The notes beneath the pieces were generated by a model. That model ran no database searches. It had not been told where the DNA came from and saw nothing but the letters and a program-made list of their open reading frames with translations. Below are positions 1 through 8,022 of a DNA stretch of 12,028 nt, one piece after another. The DNA is taken from positions 1 through 12,028 of the forward strand of contig DAOVCL010000041.1 in assembly GCA_030670005.1 (NCBI GenBank), read 5' to 3'. The DNA is from Candidatus Zixiibacteriota bacterium. GTDB taxonomy: Bacteria > SM23-81 > DAOVCL01. The position numbers were made by a program, and so were the translations under genes. How positions within the stretch are numbered: the first letter of the stretch is position 1; every line of letters begins with the position of its first letter.

Positions 1-6
1 AGTAAA

Positions 7-80
7 GAAAATCGCCTCGTGAGACCTATCCCCACCACAAGCGGTGGGGCTTTTCGGCCTCACGAAAACCGGCGATTTTC
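7..80. terminator. Nested long hairpin, probable terminator (element 1)
   Basis: Three stacked inverted repeats share one axis. The outer 10-bp arms are gaaaatcgcc (7-16) and ggcgattttc (71-80). The middle 7-bp arms are tcgtgag (17-23) and ctcacga (59-65). The inner arms are ccccacc (30-36) and ggtgggg (43-49). On the minus strand the outer stem ends in GATTTTCTTTACT, which resembles an intrinsic terminator for the leftward gene series. On the plus strand the inner stem is followed by cttttc. The U-tracts are short, so function is inferred; the pairing is read directly. Confidence 0.55.
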
Positions 81-128
81 AGATTGATCTGTTACAATAG
101 TGCCTATCATCCTTTGATGGCCTCTTTT

Positions 129-181
129 AAAAGGATGCCATTCATCCCCCGCTCACGAGCGGGGGTTTTCTGGCATATTTT
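129..181. terminator. Nested hairpin, probable bidirectional terminator (element 2)
   Basis: The inner GC-rich hairpin has 8-bp arms at 146-153 and 158-165 (cccccgct / agcggggg) with loop cacg. It sits inside a 6-bp outer stem atgcca (135-140) / tggcat (171-176), with a further aaaa/tttt pairing outside. On the plus strand the inner hairpin is followed by gttttc. On the minus strand the outer stem is followed by CCTTTT. The layout matches element 1 at 7-80. It lies about 60 bp beyond the last minus-strand small ORF and could end that transcript. Confidence 0.55.
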
Positions 182-237
182 TATAAAATTTAAGAAATAT
201 CAGGGTCGGTCTGTGGTTAACGCATTATTTGAGACTA

Positions 238-333
238 CTATTCCTCCTCCTCTGAGGAGAAACCACACCGAAAGACTATCCTATATTTTCCGTTCTTCTC
301 TTCAGCTACACGATCATCGTTGCCCTTATCCAT
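238..333 (-). CDS. Possible small protein, 31 residues, unknown function
   Basis: On the minus strand an ATG (331-333) opens 31 codons that end in two consecutive TAG stops. The peptide begins MDKGNDDRVAEEKNGK, continues YRIVFRCGFSS and ends in four glutamates. An AAGGAG lies 3 nt before the ATG, which is a short but usable spacing. The frame also stays open upstream to a TTG at 361-363, preceded by an AGGGGGTGG-like purine tract, which would give 41 residues beginning (M)SVDPKEKET. It lies 117 bp downstream of the helix-hairpin-helix gene on the same strand and before the nested hairpins. Composition is charged, with one cysteine and an acidic tail; I see no signal peptide or membrane segment. 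I do not recognise a family. It could be a genuine small gene, the start of a decayed one, or chance. Confidence 0.35.
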   Translation of the reverse strand: MDKGNDDRVAEEKNGKYRIVFRCGFSSEEEE

Positions 334-450
334 GGTCTCCTTTTCCTTCGGATCTACAGACAAATTAAACCACCCCCTTTAGAATTTTTCCAAGATTATG
401 CATTAAACACAAAAAATCACCAAGATAACAAGGGATCCAAAGAAAATTTT

Positions 451-672
451 TTACCCAAACCTCCAAAAGCTCTCTTCTTCCTTTTGACCTCCAGAGAGAT
501 CCTTAGCCGAGGTGATAATCCCCTTAACCTCACTCTGAGCAAGACCTATTTTAAGCAGATCCTCCTCCCTGGCGGAGGCGACCTTCCCCACCGTATCGAA
601 TCCCCCCGCCTGGAGCTTCTCGGCTGTCTTCTCCCCCACCCCTTTAATCTGCATCAGAGTCTCATCTGCCAT
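451..672 (-). CDS. Small helix-hairpin-helix protein
   Basis: This 73-residue protein is almost entirely a tandem helix-hairpin-helix module. The first hairpin is IKGVGEKTAEKL at residues 9-20 (glycines of GVG at 11-13). It is followed by GGFDTVGKVASAREEDLLKI and a second, weaker hairpin around IGL (42-44). The tail is short and polar (GGQKEEESFWRFG). The pattern resembles the HhH units of RuvA, NusA C-termini and RadA/Rad51 N-termini, which contact the nucleic-acid backbone non-specifically; no catalytic domain is attached. The ATG at 672 has a strong AGGAGG 6 nt upstream. It follows the 782-residue secreted protein by 58 bp, with a hairpin between them, so co-transcription is uncertain. There is no functional link to the secreted proteins that I can see. 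The fold is fairly sure; its role is unknown. Confidence 0.85.
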   Translation of the reverse strand: MADETLMQIKGVGEKTAEKLQAGGFDTVGKVASAREEDLLKIGLAQSEVKGIITSAKDLSGGQKEEESFWRFG

Positions 673-695
673 AGGTTCCCTCCTATATAATTAAG

Positions 696-721
696 GAAGG
701 GGGGAATCTAATCCCCCCTTC
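696..721 (-). terminator. GC-rich hairpin after the 782-residue gene
   Basis: A perfect 10-bp stem, gaagggggga (696-705) with tcccccctt plus c (712-721), has a 6-nt loop. It begins 10 nt after the TAA of the secreted protein gene. On the minus strand it is followed by TTCCTTAATTATAT, a weak U-tract. It is likely a terminator, possibly leaky, because the helix-hairpin-helix gene starts only 24 nt further on. Confidence 0.6.
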
Positions 722-730
722 TTCTAAATG

Positions 731-3079
731 TTACTTAAGCAGAACCATCCTGCGGGTGAAGGTGAAGTCACCGGCCTCCATCCTGCAGAAATAGACTCCA
801 CTCTTCAGGTATCCGGCATCCCAGCCAATCCTGTAAAACCCTGGCTCCTGCAGCCGATCCACTAAGGTGGCCACCTTCTCCCCTACTATGTTGTAGACCT
901 CAAGCCTTACCCATCCACGATGAGGGATCGAATACTCGATCTGGGTAAGGGGATTGAAGGGGTTAGGGTAGTTCTGGGAGAGATAGTAACCACGAGGAAG
1001 TTGCACACCCATCCGGCGAATTGGCACCTCGTCATAATAGAATGAGCATGAGTCGCAGTCGTTCTCCGGGTTGGAATCGGCGGCAAGATCTGCGCACAAA
1101 TGGGCATTATATTGGTAAGATGCCGTATCGTCAAACAGCAGCTCTAAGGTCATATGCAGGGTCTGCCCTGCCGGCAGGCTGGAAATGGTAAACGTAGTCT
1201 CGTTAGCTGCTGAATCGGGCACTAGCCAAGCGGTGATATGGATTTCCTCCGCCGTGACATTGCCAAAGTTGATGAGGTCCACATAAATCGTGTCTGGCTC
1301 ATTACGCCGCAGCGTATCCGGGCAGGAGATGACTTCCACCCCTACATCATATATAACTCCTCGTCCGGAGACATCAACCGTTGTATCTGGGCTGTCAGGA
1401 TCGTTACTTAGGATGTGAATCTGTCCATCATAGGTGAGAATGTCTGGAGGCTTGAAAGTAACGGTAACCACTACGCTATCCCCTGGTGGGAGAGTGGCCG
1501 AAGTCACATTCACCGAATAGGCTGTAGGCGGCTGTATATCAGTGACCTCAAGGGTAGCCGTGCCCTCACTGTAGATGGTAAAAGTGTCCTGTAAAGAATC
1601 TCCTACTACCACATCACCAAAGGAAAGAGAGGTTGGGCTGATCCCAATCTCGGGTACCGGCTCTGTAATCCCCCTTCCTGTAAGGGGCACCGTCACCGGA
1701 TGGTCGTTGTTTAGGATGGTCAGGGTTCCAAATTCTGCCTGTGCACTATCCGGGGTAAATGTGGCATTGATAACTGATGTCCCCCCCGGTCCGATACTGT
1801 CTGGGCCAGAGAAGTCAGTAGTAAAAACCGGGTTGTCGCTGGAGATATCAGTGACAACTAAAATTCCCCTACCCACATTAGATATGCTCAGCGCCAGGGA
1901 TTTGGACGAATCCACATAGACCTCACCGAATACAAGCGAATCAGGATTGACAGAAATAGAGGGAACCCCGGTTAGGGTGAAGTTAACTGTAGTATCGCTG
2001 GAAATTGTCATACTAACCGTGTCCGGGTAGTAGCCGCTATGGGTAGCAATTATGTCATAGGTTCCACCGAAAACATTGGAGATCGAATAGGCACCATGAC
2101 TATCCGTGCTATCACAGAACGAACCAATGCAGACCTCACTTCCACTCGAATCCGGCGGATTATCTGCCAGGCCCACCGTCCCAGTAACAGTATAACCAGT
2201 AGTGGAGAGACCAGAGACGTTAGGGGTGCTATCCATAGTTTTCATAGCGAAATGGTAGTCGCCTTCAGGCAGGCCGATCACTGTTGCTGTGCCCGCAGAT
2301 GGGACTGGGGTCACCCCTCCCTGGAAATCGGCATTAATGAGGAGAATGGCATCTTCCCAGTCGGCCTCATTAAGTATGGGGTTCGCAGAATACTTGAATA
2401 GGCAGGTAACAGCATCGCCCGGAGCTGGGTTGGTCCAGGTCAGAGTGATAGTGGAATCCGTCCCACTGGGCGTGGCTACCAGATCAATCACCGGATCAGG
2501 AGGTGTGGTATCGGTAGGATTGATCGCCCCGTCAATGTGGTAGGTGTTCAGATTCAAAATATGGTCATTGACTCCACCCGTGTCCACAAAAACGACACTA
2601 ATTATCGTGAATAGGGCCTGCGTAGAAGTAGTAAAGCTCGACTTGGTCCTGACATTTATCTCGGCCAGAAGTCCATCCCCATTAGCCCCATCCGGGGTAG
2701 TATCATTGGCATAGGCAACAGCCACAATATTCCCCGATTTCTGGCCCACCCAGGTGGCTGCTCCCTCCAGGATGTTGGGGTCAAAATTGATGGCCCCTGT
2801 AGGAGCAACGCTCAAATAATCAACATTGCCCGTATCAATCACCATATCGAACTCGAAGCACTTCAAGGCGACGACATCGTGGGCATAGACATCTATCCGT
2901 AAAACCTGATCAGGTCCTATCCCCGTCACCGTATTCTCTCCATCATCACCGCTATCCGTGGAGTTGAAGTCAATCGTGATGCCAGCCCGGGTGTTCGATC
3001 CAGCAAGCGCTGCACCTGAAGAAAACAGGAGCAACAGTAAGACGATGATAAGAGAGCTTGGTATTATCCTTTTTCTCAT
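731..3079 (-). CDS. Secreted multidomain protein: cohesin-like domain, choice-of-anchor D repeats, FlgD-like C-terminus
   Basis: The 782-residue protein starts with a signal peptide (MRKR, hydrophobic core, ALAG near residue 27). In order I see: a cohesin-like beta-sandwich (about 33-187, including FEFDMVIDTGNVDYLS and GLLAEINVRT); an FN3-like unit (194-296, PPDPVIDLVATPSG); a carboxypeptidase-regulatory-like unit (297-370, GAYSISNVFGGTYDIIATHSGY); and two choice-of-anchor-D/ASPM-SPD2-Hydin-like repeats (373-470 and 476-573, each with SLxFGxVxV and an N/SNDxP-type turn). Then come a CARDB-like unit (577-680) and a C-terminal module (698-782) with SQNYPNPFNP, ending RRMVLLK, typical of FlgD-like or type IX-style sorting tails. 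The ATG has AAGGAGG 6 nt upstream. No catalytic motif is visible, so a structural or binding role outside the cell is inferred. It lies 289 bp downstream of the larger secreted protein, which has the same kind of C-terminus and also a cohesin-like domain. Domain limits are estimates. Confidence 0.9.
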   Translation of the reverse strand: MRKRIIPSSLIIVLLLLLFSSGAALAGSNTRAGITIDFNSTDSGDDGENTVTGIGPDQVLRIDVYAHDVVALKCFEFDMVIDTGNVDYLSVAPTGAINFDPNILEGAATWVGQKSGNIVAVAYANDTTPDGANGDGLLAEINVRTKSSFTTSTQALFTIISVVFVDTGGVNDHILNLNTYHIDGAINPTDTTPPDPVIDLVATPSGTDSTITLTWTNPAPGDAVTCLFKYSANPILNEADWEDAILLINADFQGGVTPVPSAGTATVIGLPEGDYHFAMKTMDSTPNVSGLSTTGYTVTGTVGLADNPPDSSGSEVCIGSFCDSTDSHGAYSISNVFGGTYDIIATHSGYYPDTVSMTISSDTTVNFTLTGVPSISVNPDSLVFGEVYVDSSKSLALSISNVGRGILVVTDISSDNPVFTTDFSGPDSIGPGGTSVINATFTPDSAQAEFGTLTILNNDHPVTVPLTGRGITEPVPEIGISPTSLSFGDVVVGDSLQDTFTIYSEGTATLEVTDIQPPTAYSVNVTSATLPPGDSVVVTVTFKPPDILTYDGQIHILSNDPDSPDTTVDVSGRGVIYDVGVEVISCPDTLRRNEPDTIYVDLINFGNVTAEEIHITAWLVPDSAANETTFTISSLPAGQTLHMTLELLFDDTASYQYNAHLCADLAADSNPENDCDSCSFYYDEVPIRRMGVQLPRGYYLSQNYPNPFNPLTQIEYSIPHRGWVRLEVYNIVGEKVATLVDRLQEPGFYRIGWDAGYLKSGVYFCRMEAGDFTFTRRMVLLK

Positions 3080-3207
3080 TTCTCCCCTCCTTCTAAAAGG
3101 GATTTAAAATTTGTTTTCTCGTTTTTAAAACTTCCATTACTTCCCAACCTATAATTCACTGAAAATAATGCTAACCTAAGTATACATCCCCAAAGAAAGT
3201 AAGCTTT

Positions 3208-3213
3208 TATATA
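3208..3213 (-). promoter_or_regulatory. Weak candidate extended -10 box
   Basis: In the 289-bp gap between the two secreted-protein genes, the minus strand reads TGC then TATATA. The same GTGCTAT core occurs in the stronger promoter at 8569-8598. No good -35 box lies at the expected distance. Apart from this box and the hairpin at 3318-3364, I see nothing else in this AT-rich gap. Confidence 0.2.
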
Positions 3214-3317
3214 GCACTTCAGAAATCATCGGGGGTTTACTAAAGTCTTCCTTTTGATCTCAAAAACTTTAGATTTAAAAACCAGAAAAGCAAAGGACCA
3301 AGCTTAAACGAAAGGGT

Positions 3318-3364
3318 TAGTCGAGCAGGGAGCTTTTCGCAAAGCTCCCTGCTCTGTTGGACTA
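3318..3364 (-). terminator. Perfect 14-bp hairpin after the large secreted-protein gene
   Basis: The arms gagcagggagcttt (3323-3336) and aaagctccctgctc (3341-3354) pair perfectly around loop tcgc. A further tagtc/gacta pairing (3318-3322 with 3360-3364) leaves a 5-nt bulge on one side. It lies directly after the TAA at 3369-3371. On the minus strand the hairpin is followed by GACTAACCCTTTCGTTT, a poor U-tract. It is a very stable transcript end or processing barrier; whether it terminates fully is inference. Confidence 0.6.
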
Positions 3365-3368
3365 CTTG

Positions 3369-6300
3369 TTACTTGAGCAACACCATCTTCTTGATGGAGT
3401 TGAACTCTCCAGCTTCTAGCCTATAGAAGTAGACGCCACTGGCCACCGGATGGCCACTGCTGTCTCTCCCATCCCATACGATCGACCTGTAACCGGCCTT
3501 CTGCCAGCCATTAACCAAGGTAGTAACCTCCTGGCCCATAATGTTGAAGACCTTGAGTTCTACCTGGCTATCCTTGGGCAACCCATACATAATCTGAGTG
3601 GTCGGGTTGAATGGGTTGGGATAGTTCTGGTTCAAGCTGTAGACCCTGGGGACCAAGCCGCCGATATGGAGAGGATTAACCCCAGTAGGGGAAGGGATAA
3701 CATCCTTTGTGCCGTTGACATCCATAAAGATGATGTCATCCAGCTTCAGATCAGCGTCCTTACCTTCCATTCTGAAGTTAATCCTGGCAATGAGGCCATC
3801 ACCCTCAGGTGCGGTCTCCTCTCTGGCCCTAGCTATTACATTGGCCAGTTTGAGCTCACCGGAGGTAGAGATGGAAAGGAGCACTGGTGTCTCCCCACCT
3901 AAGCTGTTTAGCAGCTCACCACCGCTGGCCTCAAGGAAGGTCAACCGATCGGCATCATAACTGAGGGTGAACTCGTATCCGGAGAGATTATTCACCTTAG
4001 TAGCCGAAATCTCTACCACCAGTTGATCGGGAGAGGAACCAGCGGTGTATTCCATGATCACCTCAGCTTCCGCATTAGGACCAGGGGGCAACTGGGCTGG
4101 AGTCCCCTCGTGCCAGTGATCGGCCATCACCGAGAGGTCATTGACATCAATGTAGCCATCTGCCACCAGATCATATATATCGTCCCAATCAAGAGCGGTG
4201 TTGTAGATATGCCAATGATCGGCCAACAGGGAAAGGTCATTGACATCAACATACTGGTCAGAGGTGAAATCGGCGATTTGAGTGTTGTCAGCAGCATAGG
4301 CACCCTCGGTATTAGAGACCTCCGAGAGGTTGGTCCCATCGTAGGCATAGACCGTGTAGTTGTAGGTGATAGGATAATTCTCCACCGTTTCATCAGTGTA
4401 TTCGGTAGCGCCCTTGCCAACCGCGCCCACTTTGACCTCGTCTCTGTAGATCCAGTATTCGAAGACACCATAGACCTCAGGGAAGATCCCCTGGGCAGGC
4501 CTGACTATGCCATCAGAGGAGGAGAGGTTCCAGGTGACAGTTATGCTTCCACCCACATCTCCTGGTGTATCCATCCCCCTGACGAACTGGGCAGCCGTGG
4601 GCGGGATGTCATCAATGGACATCACCGAATCCTCGGCGGAGATGGCATAGTAGGTGTTGTCTCCTATCACCCGGGCATAGAGCACCCTGAACCAGCTCCA
4701 GATGGAGTCCTCCAGGGTGGGAACTATGGCATTGTAGACCCCATCCTCGCTTCCGGCCTCGAGATCCAAGACATCGTCCCAGTTGGTGGACTTGGCCACC
4801 CCTATCTTCCTCTGGATTTTGTATATCCCGCCAAGCTCATCAGCAGATCCAGTGAACCTCATCCTCACCCTGGTCCCCTCATCGTTGGCAATGTCGTAAA
4901 GGCTATCAATAGTGGGAGAGCCCAGGGTAGCGGCCAAAACGGTGATGTCGCCAGAGATACCGAAATAGGCTATGTCATCATGCTTGGTCACCGTAATCTT
5001 AAGCGTTGTAGATGGATTGTCAGCGGTTACCTGATAATCGGTGGCCCCCGTGATCTGCTGGGTGCCATTGGGCAGGGTCACCCCTAACTCGTTGGCGCTA
5101 AAGTCAATCCAGTAAGAGGTTGCTGTGATCGTATTATCATAAACATCCTGAGGGCTCACTGTGACCGTGAATGGGGTTCCTGTGTAGATATCTCCAGACT
5201 GGGCCACAATGGCAAAGGAGTCCAGAGACTCAGGCGTCCAGGTGAGAACAGAGGTGTTCTGAGTTTCAAAGCTACTTGCGACATTGGTATCGGCAACAGT
5301 TATATAGGCACCTTCAGCGAGAGTGGTAGTCAGCTTGAACTGAAAACTACCCCCTGGTATAGTTGTATCTGGCAAGTAAGCATCTCCGTTTGCATCCTCG
5401 GTGAGGGTCGTACAGGCTCCTAATCCTACCCAGGAAAGCTGGCTGCTGCCAGAGGCACCAGTGAAGTCAAAGGATAGCCCTACAGTGTTGTAACTGTAGA
5501 TCTGATTGCCAACGCCATCGAAAGGTTTGAGGGTAAGAGTAATCCAGTCGTTAACAGTAGCTTCAGTAGTATCATAGGTAATTTCAAAGTAGTCCACATC
5601 TCCAGCGGGGACAACTGCAACGACAAAAGTATCAGCCACTGAGTTTGCTACAGCCACAATGGTGTCGTACTTAACCACGGTGAGGGTATCCGTAACCTGA
5701 TAGTTTTTCTTGAAAGTTACGCCGAATACGCGAGGCCACCCTGGCGTCAGGGTATCTGCAGTAGTGGCCGCCGCAAGAGTGCCAAGGGCAGGATCGGCAT
5801 TTGTGAAACTGGTATCACCTGGTGTATTCCAGGTTATATCAACTTCGTTGCCAAATTCATCGAAATAGGTGAAGGTCAAAACGGCTGTCTGTCCAGCGGA
5901 GATGCTACTGCCCATAGAAGATGTTATCTCGATGGAATCTACATCTGTTGCCAGGGGCTCTGCCTCCAAAGCAATGAGCTTGTTGGCTGTAGCTCCACCA
6001 ACGGCCGCTGTGGCAGTAAGAGTAACTAACTGGGCGGTGGAACCTGCCTGATACGTGCCCGAAGCCTCACCAAGGGCATCCGTAGTATCAGCGGAAGCAG
6101 CAAAGGACCCGTAATCTCCCGTTCCACTTAACGAATAGTCAATCACCCAGTTTTCAGTCAGATTGCCATACTGGTCCTTGGCCACGATGTCAAAATCGAT
6201 CGTATTGCTGCTGTCATTACAGACGGTCACCGCACTGTCATCAGGAGCATGCCAGGTTAAGAACAGACTGTCAGAAGCAACTGGCCCACCGATAACTTTG

Positions 6301-7868
6301 GCATATACCTCATCATATATAGTGGTATCGGCATCATTCTTGGCCAAAATGGTATCGGGAGTTGAGGTGACTGTCTGACCGGCAATGTATTTGAACCTCC
6401 AAACCACAGAACCGGTGCTGCCATATAGCCCAGGTGTAGTATGTCGGTCGCCTGTCCAGGGCCTGGAAGGACCGTCTACCCTCACCAATATCCTCTTGCC
6501 GGCCACATCCTCCGCATCGATGTGGTTTCCCCAGTAGTCCTGAAGTTCCGCCGTAAACCAATCAGATGTAGAATCAACAACTACCCTTTCATCCGGGTTG
6601 GTTATCCCATAGTCCTCCGGGATTACATCAACAGTGGTTAGGGCACCAGGGGTAAGAGTGATTCCAGCCCTCTCATTCACCCCGGAGATCTCGCTGCCAT
6701 TGGCCAAAAGGTAAACCTTAATGGAATCTCCGGTGGAGACATCGTGTCCGGAATTATAAGTTGCCTCGGCATAACCATTAAAGTTCACGGTCACCGTACA
6801 GGCTGTTGAGCTGTTATCTCTGAAATAACCACCCGTCCCATAGATCCTTCCGAAGACCAGGGTGCTGTCGACCACCGGGTTGTTGTATCCGTCCCTTAAG
6901 ACAGCGGTAACATTGTTGGTGCTATAGCTGTTTACCTCCATGGTCATTGGCGCTGTCAGGTTCACAGTCATATTCCCTGGGGTCTCATCAAAGGTGATGG
7001 TAACTGCATTAGAGGTGTCCGAGGCCAGAGAGGCTTTAGCTGCCCCGTTAGCGGTAGCTACGAAGTAATAGCCTCCAGCTTTGGAGAAATCGAACTTGGG
7101 GTTAGCTGCAAAGTCCACTACGCCGGCTGCTGCGGTGTCGATTACACCGGTGGTGTTGGCAATTGTCCCCTCATTCCAGAGACCGTCGCTTAGTAGCCAA
7201 TTATCGCTCCTATAGGCCTTCACGGTAATGACGGCCGTAGCATCGGCCCCAGTGGTGACCGTGTTGCCATATTGGTCCTGGATGCCCACAGTACCAGTGG
7301 TAAACTGCTGCCCAGCCTGCCGAGGAGAGTTAGGCTGTGTTGTCCAGGCCAGCTTGGTAGCAGCACCATGGACTATTGTCAAGGCTCCAGCATTTACCGC
7401 AGCCGCCCCACCGGCAGCATCCGGGTCTACCGTTATATTCTGCGTCTGGGGGGTGTTGTCGATAGGAAAAACGTAGAGGCCAGAGATGATCACAGAATCG
7501 TTGACCCCAGAGGCTGTGGTCACCACAAAGAGGATGGAATCGCCAACCGAAGTGGGAGTTACCGTGCTATCCGTCAGTTCGAGGGTAGTGACCCCTCCGT
7601 TGGTCAAGGTAGCTGTAACTATACTATCGGTGGCAAACCTAAAGTTCGAAGGGGCGACTATAATCAGCGTATCCTGGATATCGTTAGCGGCCCCGGAGAT
7701 AATTGTCGGTCCAGTCAACGCAGTAAGAGAGGAGTCTGCATAGTCGTCTGCGGATATCGCACTTCCCCCTGTGGCTGCAGTCACGGAAATGGCTGCACCA
7801 GCCTGGCTCAGGCTTCCGAAGACCAACCCCAAAGCCAGGAGTATCCCCAAAATAAACTTACCTTTCAT
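3369..7868 (-). CDS. Large secreted Ig-repeat protein with dockerin-like and cohesin-like domains
   Basis: From this start the protein has 1499 residues. A signal peptide covers about 1-26 (MKGKFILGILLALGLVFG, then QAGAA). About seven Ig/invasin-like units of 105-128 residues follow, each marked by a D-x-aromatic-G/N-N turn: DQYGN 198, DGYNN 326, DYWGN 444, DQYGN 565, DEFGN 670, DGVGN 784, DVYDN 908. An FN3-like unit spans about 1085-1195. A dockerin-like pair (1199-1252) has two calcium-loop patterns, DFTSDQYVDVND and DLVADGYIDVND, each followed by ADHWH. A cohesin-like domain covers about 1267-1400, and a FlgD-like/type IX-style tail with NQNYPNPFNP covers 1408-1499. No catalytic motif is visible; a surface scaffold or adhesin role is inferred. 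The start was chosen for its canonical signal peptide and an AGGGGGG 5 nt upstream. In-frame ATGs at 7931 (AGGAGG 6 nt upstream) and 7967 (GGAGG 7 nt upstream) are alternatives that add 21 or 33 hydrophilic residues. Confidence 0.9.
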   Translation of the reverse strand: MKGKFILGILLALGLVFGSLSQAGAAISVTAATGGSAISADDYADSSLTALTGPTIISGAANDIQDTLIIVAPSNFRFATDSIVTATLTNGGVTTLELTDSTVTPTSVGDSILFVVTTASGVNDSVIISGLYVFPIDNTPQTQNITVDPDAAGGAAAVNAGALTIVHGAATKLAWTTQPNSPRQAGQQFTTGTVGIQDQYGNTVTTGADATAVITVKAYRSDNWLLSDGLWNEGTIANTTGVIDTAAAGVVDFAANPKFDFSKAGGYYFVATANGAAKASLASDTSNAVTITFDETPGNMTVNLTAPMTMEVNSYSTNNVTAVLRDGYNNPVVDSTLVFGRIYGTGGYFRDNSSTACTVTVNFNGYAEATYNSGHDVSTGDSIKVYLLANGSEISGVNERAGITLTPGALTTVDVIPEDYGITNPDERVVVDSTSDWFTAELQDYWGNHIDAEDVAGKRILVRVDGPSRPWTGDRHTTPGLYGSTGSVVWRFKYIAGQTVTSTPDTILAKNDADTTIYDEVYAKVIGGPVASDSLFLTWHAPDDSAVTVCNDSSNTIDFDIVAKDQYGNLTENWVIDYSLSGTGDYGSFAASADTTDALGEASGTYQAGSTAQLVTLTATAAVGGATANKLIALEAEPLATDVDSIEITSSMGSSISAGQTAVLTFTYFDEFGNEVDITWNTPGDTSFTNADPALGTLAAATTADTLTPGWPRVFGVTFKKNYQVTDTLTVVKYDTIVAVANSVADTFVVAVVPAGDVDYFEITYDTTEATVNDWITLTLKPFDGVGNQIYSYNTVGLSFDFTGASGSSQLSWVGLGACTTLTEDANGDAYLPDTTIPGGSFQFKLTTTLAEGAYITVADTNVASSFETQNTSVLTWTPESLDSFAIVAQSGDIYTGTPFTVTVSPQDVYDNTITATSYWIDFSANELGVTLPNGTQQITGATDYQVTADNPSTTLKITVTKHDDIAYFGISGDITVLAATLGSPTIDSLYDIANDEGTRVRMRFTGSADELGGIYKIQRKIGVAKSTNWDDVLDLEAGSEDGVYNAIVPTLEDSIWSWFRVLYARVIGDNTYYAISAEDSVMSIDDIPPTAAQFVRGMDTPGDVGGSITVTWNLSSSDGIVRPAQGIFPEVYGVFEYWIYRDEVKVGAVGKGATEYTDETVENYPITYNYTVYAYDGTNLSEVSNTEGAYAADNTQIADFTSDQYVDVNDLSLLADHWHIYNTALDWDDIYDLVADGYIDVNDLSVMADHWHEGTPAQLPPGPNAEAEVIMEYTAGSSPDQLVVEISATKVNNLSGYEFTLSYDADRLTFLEASGGELLNSLGGETPVLLSISTSGELKLANVIARAREETAPEGDGLIARINFRMEGKDADLKLDDIIFMDVNGTKDVIPSPTGVNPLHIGGLVPRVYSLNQNYPNPFNPTTQIMYGLPKDSQVELKVFNIMGQEVTTLVNGWQKAGYRSIVWDGRDSSGHPVASGVYFYRLEAGEFNSIKKMVLLK

Positions 7869-7997
7869 TGTATCCCCCCTTTCTGGGTTGTTAAGGTTTA
7901 ACTCCTGATGATGAAACAGTTTGGTCATCATCTTTCTCCTCCTTTTAAGATTAAGAGTTTCTCTCATCTACGGGCCTCCGCTTGGTTTGGTTGGCTA

Positions 7998-8011
7998 TCA
8001 CCTCCTTACTT
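7998..8011 (-). repeat. 14-base repeat, copy A: extended Shine-Dalgarno sequence
   Basis: The minus strand reads AAGTAAGGAGGTGA, which contains TAAGGAGGTGA, complementary to the usual 3' tail of 16S rRNA. No ATG lies at normal spacing; the next ATG (7967) is over 30 nt away and has its own GGAGG. An identical copy is at 8148-8161. Confidence 0.7.
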
Positions 8012-8022
8012 AATTTGCTCCT

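Noticed and set aside
1..181. CRISPR repeats, suggested by two similar hairpins
   Set aside because: Only two units exist, their sequences differ, and there are no spacers of uniform length or cas genes.
84..368. Plus-strand 94-residue reading frame
   Set aside because: It starts with TTG without a ribosome-binding site, runs through the hairpin at 129-181, overlaps the better minus-strand small ORF, and has no recognisable domain.
4023..5087. Plus-strand 354-residue reading frame
   Set aside because: It lies opposite the large secreted-protein gene, whose domains are clear in the other strand; it has no recognisable fold and is a shadow frame.
7991..8011. 3' end of a 16S rRNA gene on the plus strand (ttgg..atcacctcctta)
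   Set aside because: Only the last dozen bases match, with two extra bases inside, and nothing upstream resembles 16S rRNA helix 45 or the conserved preceding region.
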